This document shows positions 24,959-33,817 of a DNA stretch of 64,000 bases, piece by piece. The notes below the pieces were generated by a model. The model was not told where the DNA came from. It was given only the letters and a program-made list of their open reading frames with translations, and made no database searches. Location of the stretch: contig JAZQAN010000013.1 of the NCBI GenBank assembly GCA_045545235.1, positions 1-64,000 on the forward strand. Reading direction: 5' to 3'. The translations under genes and the position numbers were made by a program. This stretch comes from CAZNKU01 sp045545235 (GTDB lineage Bacteria; Bacillota; Clostridia; Monoglobales; Firm-18). The number at the start of each line of letters is the position of its first letter. Positions within the stretch are counted from its first letter, which is position 1.

Positions 24959-25704
24959 TATTTTTCCTCCTTACTTCTGTCTTTGTAAACGCCCAAAGGA
25001 TAGTATGGAAGCATATTTTCATCCAACCATTCCAAAGCCTTCTGAGGAGTCATACCCCAGTTTGTAGGGCAAGTGGAAACAACCTCAATCAAAGAGAAGC
25101 CTTTGCCGTTAATCTGATTTTCAAAAGCTTTTTTAATAGCTTTTTTTGCGTTTTTAACATTCTTAACATTGTTTACAGTAACACGTTCAAGATATTCAGG
25201 ACCATCAAGCTGTGAAAGCATTTCACAAACCTTAATAGGGAAGCCTGCTGTTTTAACGTCTCTGCCGTAAGGAGAAGTCTGTGTAACCTGACCCGGAAGA
25301 GAAGTAGGAGCCATCTGACCGCCTGTCATACCGTAAATTGCGTTGTTAATAAAGATAATAGTAATGTTTTCATTTCTTGTAGCAGCGTGAACAGTTTCAG
25401 CCATACCTATAGAGGCAAGGTCACCGTCACCCTGATATGTGAATACAACCTTGCTTGGGTCTGCACGCTTGATACCTGTTGCAACTGCAGGAGCACGTCC
25501 GTGAGCAGCCTCAGCCATATCACAAGCAAAATAGTTGTATGCCATAACCGCACAACCAACCGGAGCAACACCGATAGTTGTACCTTCAATGCCAAGTTCG
25601 TCTATTACTTCAGCCACAAGGCGGTGCACAATACCGTGTGTACAGCCGGGGCAATAATGCAATGGAACATCTGTTAATGCTTTTGGTTTTTCAAATACTA
25701 CCAT
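24958..25704 (-). CDS. vorA: 2-oxoacid:ferredoxin oxidoreductase, beta (TPP-binding) subunit
   Basis: A 248-residue thiamine-diphosphate subunit. YCPGCTHG (~17-24) is the iron-sulfur/TPP-proximal cysteine motif, GVAPVGCAVM follows, and the TPP-magnesium motif is GDGDLASIGM continuing to NNAIYGMTGGQ. It carries out 2-oxoacid decarboxylation or, in reverse, reductive carboxylation of acyl-CoA. It lacks the extra C-terminal extension of pyruvate oxidoreductases, as expected for split VOR/KOR enzymes. One-base overlaps with both neighbours show tight translational coupling. Confidence 0.9.
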   Translation of the reverse strand: MVVFEKPKALTDVPLHYCPGCTHGIVHRLVAEVIDELGIEGTTIGVAPVGCAVMAYNYFACDMAEAAHGRAPAVATGIKRADPSKVVFTYQGDGDLASIGMAETVHAATRNENITIIFINNAIYGMTGGQMAPTSLPGQVTQTSPYGRDVKTAGFPIKVCEMLSQLDGPEYLERVTVNNVKNVKNAKKAIKKAFENQINGKGFSLIEVVSTCPTNWGMTPQKALEWLDENMLPYYPLGVYKDRSKEEK

Positions 25705-26768
25705 TACTTTGCACCTCCGTTTGCTTTTTTGATTTCTGCAAGTACCTGTTCAGGTGTAACAATCATACCACCAACGCGGTTGCAAAGTGTAACAGGCTTT
25801 TTGCATTCTGTAGCAAGCTTAACATCTTCAATCATCTGACCCATTGAAAGCTCAACGGAAATAAATGATTTAACCTTGTCAGCAGCTTCATTCAAAACCT
25901 TTTTAGGGAATGGCCACAAGGTGATAGGTCTTATCATACCAACTTTGATACCCTCTTTTCTTGCTTCAACGATAGCATTCTGAGAAACACGGGCAGCAAT
26001 ACCGAATGCAACTACGCATATTTCAGCATCGTCCATCATAAATTCTTCATACATAACTTCGTTTTCTTCAATCTGAGCGTATCTTTCAAATCTTTCAAAG
26101 TTTACTTTTTCAAGCTGTTCAGGAACAAGGAACAAAGAGTTTGCAATATTGTGTTCTCTTTTGCATTCTGTACCTGTAAGAGCCCATGGCTTTTCATAAG
26201 TTGTGATATTGTCACTTTCCTTAATTTCAACAGGTTCCATCATCTGACCGATTGTACCGTCAGCAAGAATCATAGAAGTCATTCTGTATTTGTCAGCAAG
26301 GTCAAAACCTTTAATTGTAAGGTCAGCCATTTCCTGAACAGATGAAGGAGCGAGAATTATCATTCTGTAGTCACCGTGACCGCCACCCTTTGTAGCCTGA
26401 AAATAGTCAGACTGTGAAGGCTGAATACCGCCAAGACCCGGGCCACCACGTTCTACGTTAACAACAAGTGCAGGTAGGTCAGCACCTGCCATATAGGAAA
26501 GACCTTCAGCTTTTAGGGATATACCAGGGCTGGAGGAAGATGTCATAACACGCTTACCAGCAGCGGATACACCGTAAACCATATTTATAGCAGCAACTTC
26601 ACTTTCAGCCTGAAGGAATGTACCGCCGATTTTTGGCATTCTTTTAGCCATGTACGCAGCAATTTCTGTCTGCGGAGTAATAGGATAACCGAAATAATGA
26701 CGGCATCCTGCAGTAATAGCAGCTTCTGCAATAGCTTCATTACCTTTCATTAAAACCTTATCTGCCAT
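25704..26768 (-). CDS. vorB: 2-oxoacid:ferredoxin oxidoreductase, alpha subunit (VorB-like)
   Basis: A 354-residue alpha subunit. The N-terminal pyrimidine-binding domain has GNEAIAEAAITAGC, YPITPQTE (~28-35) and the ERGGPGLGG-QPSQSDYF block; the C-terminal domain has AFGIAARVS and IRPITLWPFP. This is the form usually annotated as the 3-methyl-2-oxobutanoate (ketoisovalerate) oxidoreductase subunit VorB in Clostridia. Together with beta, gamma and the ferredoxin subunit it gives a four-gene enzyme using ferredoxin as electron carrier. Co-transcription with a branched-chain aminotransferase supports a branched 2-oxoacid substrate; the sequence alone does not prove it. Confidence 0.88.
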   Translation of the reverse strand: MADKVLMKGNEAIAEAAITAGCRHYFGYPITPQTEIAAYMAKRMPKIGGTFLQAESEVAAINMVYGVSAAGKRVMTSSSSPGISLKAEGLSYMAGADLPALVVNVERGGPGLGGIQPSQSDYFQATKGGGHGDYRMIILAPSSVQEMADLTIKGFDLADKYRMTSMILADGTIGQMMEPVEIKESDNITTYEKPWALTGTECKREHNIANSLFLVPEQLEKVNFERFERYAQIEENEVMYEEFMMDDAEICVVAFGIAARVSQNAIVEARKEGIKVGMIRPITLWPFPKKVLNEAADKVKSFISVELSMGQMIEDVKLATECKKPVTLCNRVGGMIVTPEQVLAEIKKANGGAK

Positions 26769-26779
26769 TATATTTCACC

Positions 26780-26986
26780 TTACCTTTCTACTGTTATGAT
26801 GCAGTCAGGGCACATTGTTGCACAGAATGCACAAGCAATACACTGACTTTCGTCAGTCATTTCTACAGGAGAATGACCTTTCTGGTTGATTTTGTCTGTA
26901 GCAATTTTAAGCAGATTTTTAGGACAAGCATTTACGCAAAGTCCACAGCCTTTACAAAGGTCTGTTTTAAATGTTAATTTTGCCAT
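26780..26986 (-). CDS. vorD: 2-oxoacid oxidoreductase delta subunit, 2x[4Fe-4S] ferredoxin
   Basis: A 68-residue ferredoxin-type subunit with two complete cluster motifs, CKGCGLCVNACP and CIACAFCATMCP, which pass electrons between the TPP site and soluble ferredoxin. The start chosen is the ATG giving MAKLTFKTDLC, eight bases after AGAAGG; an upstream TTG and ATG in the same frame lie too close to or before that ribosome site. It precedes the alpha gene by 11 bases, giving gene order delta-alpha-beta-gamma. Confidence 0.92.
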   Translation of the reverse strand: MAKLTFKTDLCKGCGLCVNACPKNLLKIATDKINQKGHSPVEMTDESQCIACAFCATMCPDCIITVER

Positions 26987-27012
26987 AACCATACCTTCTT
27001 TCAATATAAAAA

Positions 27013-27675
27013 TTAAAATTTGTTTTTTTGTAATTCCAGAGGAAGAATATCAGGTACTTTGTCACCTATATTTTCTGCAATGGAATTGTTGACACTTGTA
27101 TATAAAACAGGAAGTTTGCTGATTTTTGAAAGTTCCTGCGCATACATATTAGATTTTACCACATCTTCGGGGGTAGTTTCAACCCCTAAATTAGAATTAT
27201 TTATAATTGCCGTAAAAGGAATACCGCTTGCAACCTCAATTTCACGCATAACCTCAAGAGTATCCTGCGGTGTTCGGGTAAGAGGACGGTAACAATTGGC
27301 AACGTAAATCATTTCATAATTATTTTCTTCCAGAATGGAAGGAGTATATCTTCCCATAGCCACGGCGCCTACATCATCACCACCGATGTCCATAATAAGA
27401 TATGAGCTTTTATCGGCAACCGCACCGTAAATTTCTCTTGGAAGTGCAGGTATGTCCAAATTTGTATTTGCATATTCAGAGCATACAAGCTTTATTCCAA
27501 GTTCTTCAAATTCTCTTTGACTGTCTTTAGTGCGGAAGTAGGGATTAACAATATCAAGGTCTACAATGGTTACTGATTTGCCCTGAGACTTAAGGATTTT
27601 AGCCCAGTTTACCGCAATATTTGTTTTTCCGCTGCCGTAATGCCCTGCAAACAGTGTGACGCGTTTATTGTTCAT
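27013..27675 (-). CDS. ParA/MinD-like P-loop ATPase of the oxidoreductase operon
   Basis: A 220-residue P-loop protein. Walker A is GHYGSGKT (11-18), VDLDIVNPYFRTKDSQ follows, and LIMDIGGDD resembles Walker B; the fold should be that of CobQ/MinD/ParA-type ATPases. It lacks the signature-lysine KGG motif of ParA. Members of this group sit beside 2-oxoacid oxidoreductase genes in Clostridia, where a role in maturation or metal-cluster handling is plausible but, as far as I know, unproved. Gaps of 26-37 bases to both neighbours place it in the operon. Confidence 0.75.
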   Translation of the reverse strand: MNNKRVTLFAGHYGSGKTNIAVNWAKILKSQGKSVTIVDLDIVNPYFRTKDSQREFEELGIKLVCSEYANTNLDIPALPREIYGAVADKSSYLIMDIGGDDVGAVAMGRYTPSILEENNYEMIYVANCYRPLTRTPQDTLEVMREIEVASGIPFTAIINNSNLGVETTPEDVVKSNMYAQELSKISKLPVLYTSVNNSIAENIGDKVPDILPLELQKNKF

Positions 27676-27712
27676 TAAACTATTTTCCCCTTTTTAAATT
27701 TGTTTTTTAAAA

Positions 27713-28921
27713 TTAAAAGTGATCATATATTGCCATTTTCTTTTTATAGAAAATTTTACTCAAATCTTCATTTTCCGAATATATATTAACATTCGGCATA
27801 AATATAACATCACTCATATCATATCTTCCCAAAATCATTGACGTAAAGATGTCAACAGGCATTTCAATCTGCGGATTTTCATCGGTTTTGTTCAGTGAGG
27901 AAAGAACGCCACCGTCAAATTCAATTGACCATATACCGTTATTTTGAGGTATCATATCATCATTTATTTTAATAACAACCTTGCCACTGCCGCGAAATGC
28001 AGTATTCTCAAGGACTTTTTCAAGGTTAATACATCTTGCCATACCATTTGTGCGGTTTGTTTTGGTAATTGCAGTATAATTATGCTCTGCAATTATTGCA
28101 TCTGTTTTCACATCAGCAGGAACAGACATTTTCAAAATGTGGAAATTTCCACCTAATTTAATGGCAAAGTCAATAATACCGCTAAAGCCTTCTTTGTCAT
28201 AAAAATAAACATTTTCACCCATATCCATAATATTGTTGGAGCCGTCAGCTTCTTTTTTATATGTGAAAAAGCTTTTTGGTACACCGTTTTCATCACGGTA
28301 TAAATATGTGTAGGAATTATTTTTTACATAGTCCTTGTTTTCATAACAAGCCCAGTCTTCATCTTCACGTTTTACAAGCATAGAAAAATTCTTGCACATT
28401 TCACCGTAAACTTCTTTTAAACCGCTTATGTCATCGGATACAAGCTCGTAGCTGCCCTTTGTGTTGCAGGGGAAGAGTCTGTGAATTTTAATTTCAAATT
28501 CGTTTAAGTCACAAGCTAAACCATAGCCGAATTTTCTGTAATATGCTGAACTGAAGGGATAAAGATACGAAAATGCACAATCGTTATTATACATTTCCTC
28601 AAAACCTTTTAAAAAGCATTCTCTTATTGCACCCCTGCTTCTGTATTGCGGCAGGCTTGCAACACCGCTTATTCCCGTAACCTTAACTGTGTTATTGTCA
28701 AAGGAAGCGTTATACGGTACAAGTCTTACTACTGAAGTAATATTGCCGTCATCATTTACTGCCACATATCTGTTAAAATAACTGCGACCTAAAAAGGTTT
28801 TATTATTCCTGATTTTTTGCAATTCCTCTTCATCAGATGTATTACTTGTAAAGTTGAAGCAAATAGCCCATATTCTGCGTAGTTCACCAAAATCATCTTC
28901 GGACATTTTTCGAATATACAT
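27713..28921 (-). CDS. Eis-like GNAT acetyltransferase
   Basis: A 402-residue protein with the Eis-family plan: an N-terminal GNAT domain (acetyl-CoA loop at VASLPQYRSRGAIRECF, then FSYLYPFSSAYYRKFGYG), a second GNAT-like half, and a C-terminal sterol-carrier-like domain. Eis relatives acetylate amines on antibiotics, peptides or proteins with acetyl-CoA. It starts 15 bases after the acyl-CoA synthetase stop and so belongs to the T-box operon; its role there is not obvious. Acetylation of the synthetase lysine is one idea, because AMP-forming acyl-CoA synthetases are often controlled that way (inference). Confidence 0.8.
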   Translation of the reverse strand: MYIRKMSEDDFGELRRIWAICFNFTSNTSDEEELQKIRNNKTFLGRSYFNRYVAVNDDGNITSVVRLVPYNASFDNNTVKVTGISGVASLPQYRSRGAIRECFLKGFEEMYNNDCAFSYLYPFSSAYYRKFGYGLACDLNEFEIKIHRLFPCNTKGSYELVSDDISGLKEVYGEMCKNFSMLVKREDEDWACYENKDYVKNNSYTYLYRDENGVPKSFFTYKKEADGSNNIMDMGENVYFYDKEGFSGIIDFAIKLGGNFHILKMSVPADVKTDAIIAEHNYTAITKTNRTNGMARCINLEKVLENTAFRGSGKVVIKINDDMIPQNNGIWSIEFDGGVLSSLNKTDENPQIEMPVDIFTSMILGRYDMSDVIFMPNVNIYSENEDLSKIFYKKKMAIYDHF

Positions 28922-28936
28922 TTTACAGCACCACCC

Positions 28937-31207
28937 TTATAGTTTGTTTCTCTGAATTTTTCCGCTTATGGTTTTTGGAAGTTCATCTTTGAACACAACA
29001 ATTCTCGGATATTTGTAAGGAGCAGTCTTTTTCTTTACATATTCCTGAATTTCTTTTTTAAGCTCGTCTGTGCCCTCTGTACCCTTTGTAAGCACAATGC
29101 TTGCTTTTACAACCTGACCTCTTACCTCGTCAGGCTCTGCGGAAACACCACATTCCAAAACGTAAGGAAGCTCCATAATAACATTTTCAATTTCAAAAGG
29201 TCCTATACGGTAGCCTGATGACTTGATAACGTCATCCTTACGGCTGACATACCAATAATAACCGTCTTCATCCATCCAGGCAAGGTCACCTGTGTGATAA
29301 TATCCGTCATACCATGCTTCTTTTGTAAGTTCATCTGATTTATAGTAACCTTTATAAAGACCGCATGGGATTCTTTCTTCTGTGCGTACCACAATTTCGC
29401 CGTTTTCACCGATACCGCATTTTTCACCGTCGTTATTCATAAGTGAAATTTCATAACCGGGTATAGGTTTACCCATTGAACCTGCCTTGGGTTTTGTACC
29501 TGCAAGGTTACCGAGTATAAGAGTTGTTTCAGTCTGACCAAAGCCTTCCATAATTGTAAGTCCTGTTGCATTTTTAAATTGAACAAGAACTTCAGGGTTC
29601 AGTGCCTCACCGGCAGTTGTAGCATGCTTGATGGAGGAAAGGTCGTATTTTGACAAATCTTCTTTTATAAGCATTCTGTACATAGTAGGAGGAGCACAGA
29701 ATGTAGAGATGTTGTAATTTTTAAACATTGGCAGAATTTCATTGGCGTGGAATCTGTCAAAGTTATACACAAACACAGCACCCTCTGATAGCCATTGACC
29801 GTAAAGTTTACCCCAAAGAGCTTTACCCCAGCCTGTTTCGGAAATTGTAAAATGCAAACCGCCCGGCTGAACATTGTGCCAGTATTTTGCAGTTACAAAG
29901 TGACCCAAAGGATATTTGTGTGAATGTGAAGTAATTTTAGGATAACCTGTTGTACCTGATGTAAAGAACATTATCATTTCATCATCACCGCAGGCAGAAT
30001 CTTCTGTACGTTCAAATTTACGGCTGAAAAGAGAATATTCTTCATCAAAGTTGTGCCAGCCTTCACGTTCACCGCCAACTATAATTTTAGTTTTAAGTGA
30101 AGGACACTTTTCTGCAGCCATATCAACCTGATGTGCAGTATCACCTGTAGCGGTACATACAATTGCAGAAACCTCACCGGCTTCAAAACGATAGGTAAAG
30201 TCGTGCTCCTGTAACTGGTTTGTTGCAGGTATAGCAACTGCACCAAGTTTGTGAAGTGCAAGAATTGAGAACCAGAACTGATAATGACGTTTTAAAACAA
30301 GCATTACCTTGTCACCCTTTTTAATGCCAAGTGACTTAAAGTAGTTGGCTGTTTGGCTTGAAGCATCTTTAATATCCTTAAAAGTAAAATGACGTTCTGT
30401 CATATCGGTGTCAATGTGAACCATAGCATTTTTTTCAGGATATTTTCTGCCAAGAGCATCGATTATATCAAAAGCAAAGTTGAATTTGTCTTCATTTGCA
30501 AATGAAATTTTTTCAAGAACACCGTTTTCGTTTTCTTCTGTTTTAATAAACTTCTTGCATACGAGGTCTTCTTTTTTACCTGCAGAAACAATAGTTTTCT
30601 GAATTTCCTTTTCGCTTTCCTTTTCCTCACCGCTTACAACAACCGCAAGGAATTTACAGTCCTTTCCGCCTACGGCAATCATACCGTGAGGAGTGGAACT
30701 GTTGTATAAGATACTGTCGCCTTCTTCTAAAACCTCGGTATGCTCACCAATCTGAACCTTAAGGCTACCTTCAAGTACAAGGTCAAATTCCTGTCCTGAA
30801 TGTTTTGTAAGGTGAATAGGCATGTTTTGCTGTTCGTTTGAATATTCGTAAGTTACATGATAAGGTTCTGCAAGTTTATTTTTAAACATCGGAGCCAGAT
30901 TCTGTATTTGTATTCCGTCCTCTTTTGCAGTTGTTTGTCCTTTGCCCTTACGTGTTACAGTATAGGATGAAAGATGTGCACTTTCACCTTCTAATATGTC
31001 TGTTATTTCAATATTAAAAGCAATTGAACAATGATGAATAAATGTAAATGGTAAATCAGCAAGTCCGTTTTCGTACTTTTCGTACTGTTCAGGAGATACT
31101 TTTGTTTTTTCAGCCATTTCTTCAATTGAATAGCCAACGATTTCACGCATTTCTCTAATTCGTCTTGCCACCTCGCTTAGCTTATTTGACACATTAGTAT
31201 CTGACAT
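28937..31207 (-). CDS. XRE-cupin-AMP-forming acyl-CoA synthetase fusion
   Basis: A 756-residue three-part protein. Residues ~12-70 are an XRE helix-turn-helix (REIVGYSIEEMAEKTKVSP, YEKYENG); ~110-195 a cupin (HSGQEFDLVLEGSLKVQIG, STPHGMIAV); ~240-756 an acyl-CoA synthetase with the phosphate loop TSGTTGYPK, HTGDLAWMDEDGYYWYVSRKD and the catalytic lysine in SGKIQRNKL. The catalytic part resembles the medium-chain (ACSM) group that activates short, medium or branched acids to acyl-CoA via acyl-AMP. XRE plus cupin is a common transcription-factor pair, so it may also sense or regulate. It is the first gene after an isoleucine-type T-box leader, which suggests a 2-methylbutyrate-like substrate (inference). 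Confidence 0.9.
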   Translation of the reverse strand: MSDTNVSNKLSEVARRIREMREIVGYSIEEMAEKTKVSPEQYEKYENGLADLPFTFIHHCSIAFNIEITDILEGESAHLSSYTVTRKGKGQTTAKEDGIQIQNLAPMFKNKLAEPYHVTYEYSNEQQNMPIHLTKHSGQEFDLVLEGSLKVQIGEHTEVLEEGDSILYNSSTPHGMIAVGGKDCKFLAVVVSGEEKESEKEIQKTIVSAGKKEDLVCKKFIKTEENENGVLEKISFANEDKFNFAFDIIDALGRKYPEKNAMVHIDTDMTERHFTFKDIKDASSQTANYFKSLGIKKGDKVMLVLKRHYQFWFSILALHKLGAVAIPATNQLQEHDFTYRFEAGEVSAIVCTATGDTAHQVDMAAEKCPSLKTKIIVGGEREGWHNFDEEYSLFSRKFERTEDSACGDDEMIMFFTSGTTGYPKITSHSHKYPLGHFVTAKYWHNVQPGGLHFTISETGWGKALWGKLYGQWLSEGAVFVYNFDRFHANEILPMFKNYNISTFCAPPTMYRMLIKEDLSKYDLSSIKHATTAGEALNPEVLVQFKNATGLTIMEGFGQTETTLILGNLAGTKPKAGSMGKPIPGYEISLMNNDGEKCGIGENGEIVVRTEERIPCGLYKGYYKSDELTKEAWYDGYYHTGDLAWMDEDGYYWYVSRKDDVIKSSGYRIGPFEIENVIMELPYVLECGVSAEPDEVRGQVVKASIVLTKGTEGTDELKKEIQEYVKKKTAPYKYPRIVVFKDELPKTISGKIQRNKL

Positions 31208-31239
31208 TTTTTCAACTCCTTTGTTTTCATTTTAAAATT

Positions 31240-31515
31240 AAAAAACCCGTCTCAAAGCTTTTGTCTTTGAGACGGGTTAGATAAACTAATCCGCGGTACC
31301 ACTCAAATTGCACCGAATAAATCGATACCACCTTAAGACTCTGTCAAGTCCTTTGCACTGACGTAGCATACACGAAAGGCATTACTGCAATTTTCACACC
31401 TTCAGCTCGGAAGTGATGGGTCATTGGATAAACTCCGTTATCAGCTCACACCAACCGCTGACTCTCTCGAACCTCGTCTAACCGACCGTCTTCGTCATAG
31501 CTTTTACAAAATCTT
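31240..31515 (-). promoter_or_regulatory. T-box leader, specifier AUC (isoleucine)
   Basis: The minus-strand leader has the hallmarks of a tRNA-sensing T-box: a Stem I with GACGAAGACGG at its base, an AGAGAG bulge and a TTGGTG loop, the conserved T-box TGGTACCGCGGATT (31288-31301) and a terminator whose stem AACCCGTCTCAAAG/CTTTGAGACGGGTT (31244-31278) ends in a T-run. Aligned on the GAGC after the specifier loop, as in Bacillus glyQS (codon, six bases, GAGC), the specifier reads ATC. Uncharged isoleucine tRNA should therefore prevent termination and switch on the operon beginning with the acyl-CoA synthetase. Confidence 0.88.
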
Positions 31516-31520
31516 ATAAT

Positions 31521-31549
31521 ATTTTATCACCGTTTCTTTGTATTGTCAA
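31521..31549 (-). promoter_or_regulatory. Promoter of the T-box operon
   Basis: On the minus strand TTGACA (31544-31549), 17-bp spacer, TAAAAT (31521-31526), placed to start transcription just before T-box Stem I. Confidence 0.8.
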
Positions 31550-31590
31550 CACTTTTTAAAGAAAATCTTTCTTTTTTTCAATTAGTATGT

Positions 31591-31607
31591 TATAATTTCT
31601 CAAGAGG
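31591..31607 (+). promoter_or_regulatory. -10 box and ribosome site deciding a TTG start for the SDR gene
   Basis: TATAAT (31591-31596) is followed within ten bases by AAGAGGTG (31602-31609). No good -35 is seen. Because the GTG at 31607 lies inside the ribosome site, the TTG at 31616 is the better start; the transcript would be nearly leaderless, making the promoter assignment uncertain. Confidence 0.4.
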
Positions 31608-31615
31608 TGATTTTT

Positions 31616-32362
31616 TTGAAAGCTTTAGTTACAGGAGCAAGCTCGGGTATAGGGCGTGATATCGCCTATGAACTTGCAAAAAGAGGTTATGATTTAATTG
31701 TAGTTGCAAGGCGTGCAGATATGCTTGATGAAATAAAAAAGAATGTGCAGACAAATTGTACAACCGTAAGCTGTGATTTGTCGGATAAAGATAATTGTAT
31801 AAAACTTTGTAAATGGCTTGTTACGGAAGATGTTGATGTGGTTGTTAACTGTGCGGGATTTGGCGTATTTGGTGAATTTTGTGAAACAGATGTTTATAAA
31901 GAAATAAATATGATTAATGTAAATATTACGGCTTTGCATATTTTTACAAAGTATTTTGTGAAGAAATTCAAAGGAGATAAAAGAGGTTATATTTTAAATG
32001 TTGCATCGGCTGCAGCTTATGCACCGGGTCCGTTTTTTGCTTCATATTATGCAACCAAGGCTTATGTATTAAGACTTACACAGGCAATAGCAGAGGAAGT
32101 AAGAGGAAACGGAGTTTACATTGGTGCTTTGTGCCCCGGTACTGTTGATACGGAATTTAACTCGGTTGCCAATGCAGGTGATGGTATAGTGGGTGCAAGC
32201 TCACAGTATGTTGCAAAATATGCAGTAGATAAAATGTTTAAGAATAAAAGGATTATAATACCGGGATTAAAGTTTAAATTATCCGTGTTTTTCAGTAAAT
32301 TTGTGCCGGATTTTATTCTGGCAAAAATAACTGCAGGGTATCAGAAAAAGAAAAATGGTTGA
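31616..32362 (+). CDS. Short-chain dehydrogenase/reductase (SDR)
   Basis: A 248-residue classical SDR. The NAD(P)-binding TGASSGIG lies near the N-terminus, VNCAGFG is the adenine-side NAG-type motif, the catalytic Ser is in NVASAAAY and the YxxxK pair is YYATK. Arg in VARRAD after the second strand favours NADPH. The C-terminal extension (KLSVFFSKFVPDFILAKITAGYQ) resembles the DltE/YqjQ-like group of SDRs. The start is a TTG with AGAGG eight bases upstream. It is divergent from the T-box operon and about 57 bases before the transporter gene, which has its own promoter. The substrate is unknown. Confidence 0.9.
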   Translation: MKALVTGASSGIGRDIAYELAKRGYDLIVVARRADMLDEIKKNVQTNCTTVSCDLSDKDNCIKLCKWLVTEDVDVVVNCAGFGVFGEFCETDVYKEINMINVNITALHIFTKYFVKKFKGDKRGYILNVASAAAYAPGPFFASYYATKAYVLRLTQAIAEEVRGNGVYIGALCPGTVDTEFNSVANAGDGIVGASSQYVAKYAVDKMFKNKRIIIPGLKFKLSVFFSKFVPDFILAKITAGYQKKKNG

Positions 32363-32387
32363 TTTTTACATTTTGTTGTGATATAAT
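32359..32387 (+). promoter_or_regulatory. Promoter of the NSS transporter gene
   Basis: TTGATT (32359-32364), 17-bp spacer, TATAAT (32382-32387); the -35 box overlaps the SDR stop codon region. Confidence 0.7.
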
Positions 32388-32419
32388 ATTCGAGGTTATT
32401 TAATTAGTGAGGTGTTATT

Positions 32420-33808
32420 ATGGAAGATAATAAGAGAGGCTCTTTTACAGGGCGTTTAGGTTTTGTGCTTGCTGCGGCAGGCTCTGCAGTAGGTTTGGGT
32501 AACTTATGGCGTTTCCCTTATCTTGCGGCTAAAAACGGCGGCGGTGTATTTTTACTTGTTTATATTATTCTTGCGCTTACATTTGGTTTTGCACTTATGA
32601 CTACTGAAATTGCAATAGGCAGAAAAACAAGAAGAAGTCCGATAAGAGCATATAGTGAGCTTAATAAAAATTTCGGCTTTTTAGGCTATCTTGCGTCAGC
32701 GGTTCCGTTTATAATTTTCCCTTATTACTGTGTAATAGGCGGTTGGGTTACAAAGTACACGGTTGACTACCTTGACGGCAGAGGCTTTGAGCTTGTGTCT
32801 GATTCATATTTCGGCAGTTTTATTACAGCACCATGGTCACCTATTTTCTGGTGTGCCGTGTTTATGGCAATTTGTGCAATAGTTGTTTTTGCAGGTGTTG
32901 ATAAAGGTATTGAAAAATTTTCGAAAGTACTTATGCCTATTCTTTTTGTGCTTATTATAGGAATTGCAATTTTTGCCCTTACAATTAAGGGTGAATACGG
33001 CACAGCTTTGGATGGTCTTAAAATTTATCTTGTTCCCGATTTTTCAGGTATGACGGTGGGTAAATTCTTTATGGTTGTAGTTGATGCTATGGGGCAGATA
33101 TTCTACTCAATGAGCCTTGCTATGGGTATTATGATTACATACGGTTCATATATGCGCAAAGAAGATAATATGGGTAAAGCAGTTAATCAGATAGAAATTT
33201 GCGATACCTTGGTTGCTTTTCTTGCAGGTATGATTATGATTCCTGTTGTATATGCTTTTCAGGGTGCAGAAGGTCTTGGTAAATCAGGTCCCGGCTTGCT
33301 TTTTGTATCACTTCCAAAGGTTTTTGCTGAAATGGGCTGGGTTGGTGATATAGTAGGTGCGGCATTCTTTGTTCTTGTTGTTTTTGCGGCGCTTACATCT
33401 GCGGTATCATTGCTTGAAGCAATTACATCAGTTGTTATGGATAAATTTGGATGGGAAAGAAAGAAATCCTGCAAAATAGTGCTTATTATTTCAGCATTGA
33501 TTGCACTTGTTACATGTCTTGGTTATTCAATCTGGTATTTTGAACTTAAACTTCCAAACGGCTCTGTAGGTCAGATACTTGATATTTTGGACTACGCATC
33601 AAATTATGTGTTGATGCCGATTGTTGCCTTTGTTACATGTATCCTTGTTGGCTGGGTTATCAAGCCTAAAACAATTACAGATGAAGTAAAAGCAAACAAC
33701 GAAAAGTTTGGCAGAGAATTGCTTTACAATGTAATGGTTAAATATATAGCACCTGTTTGCCTTGTTATAATCTTTATTTCAGCATTTGGTGTATTCAACA
33801 ACATTTAA
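32420..33808 (+). CDS. Sodium-dependent amino acid transporter, NSS/SNF family
   Basis: A 462-residue membrane protein of the neurotransmitter:sodium symporter family, which takes up amino acids or amines with sodium. The first membrane helix has the unmistakable GSAVGLGNLWRFPYLAAKNGGG region (residues ~20-41, carrying sodium and substrate contacts), and the later SLAMGIMITYGSYM segment fits helix 6. About 11-12 hydrophobic segments are seen, near the length of the 11-helix bacterial members. It is monocistronic: its own promoter lies upstream and a terminator directly follows. The substrate is not visible; a branched-chain or aromatic amino acid is a reasonable guess. Confidence 0.92.
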   Translation: MEDNKRGSFTGRLGFVLAAAGSAVGLGNLWRFPYLAAKNGGGVFLLVYIILALTFGFALMTTEIAIGRKTRRSPIRAYSELNKNFGFLGYLASAVPFIIFPYYCVIGGWVTKYTVDYLDGRGFELVSDSYFGSFITAPWSPIFWCAVFMAICAIVVFAGVDKGIEKFSKVLMPILFVLIIGIAIFALTIKGEYGTALDGLKIYLVPDFSGMTVGKFFMVVVDAMGQIFYSMSLAMGIMITYGSYMRKEDNMGKAVNQIEICDTLVAFLAGMIMIPVVYAFQGAEGLGKSGPGLLFVSLPKVFAEMGWVGDIVGAAFFVLVVFAALTSAVSLLEAITSVVMDKFGWERKKSCKIVLIISALIALVTCLGYSIWYFELKLPNGSVGQILDILDYASNYVLMPIVAFVTCILVGWVIKPKTITDEVKANNEKFGRELLYNVMVKYIAPVCLVIIFISAFGVFNNI

Positions 33809-33817
33809 TAAATTCAA

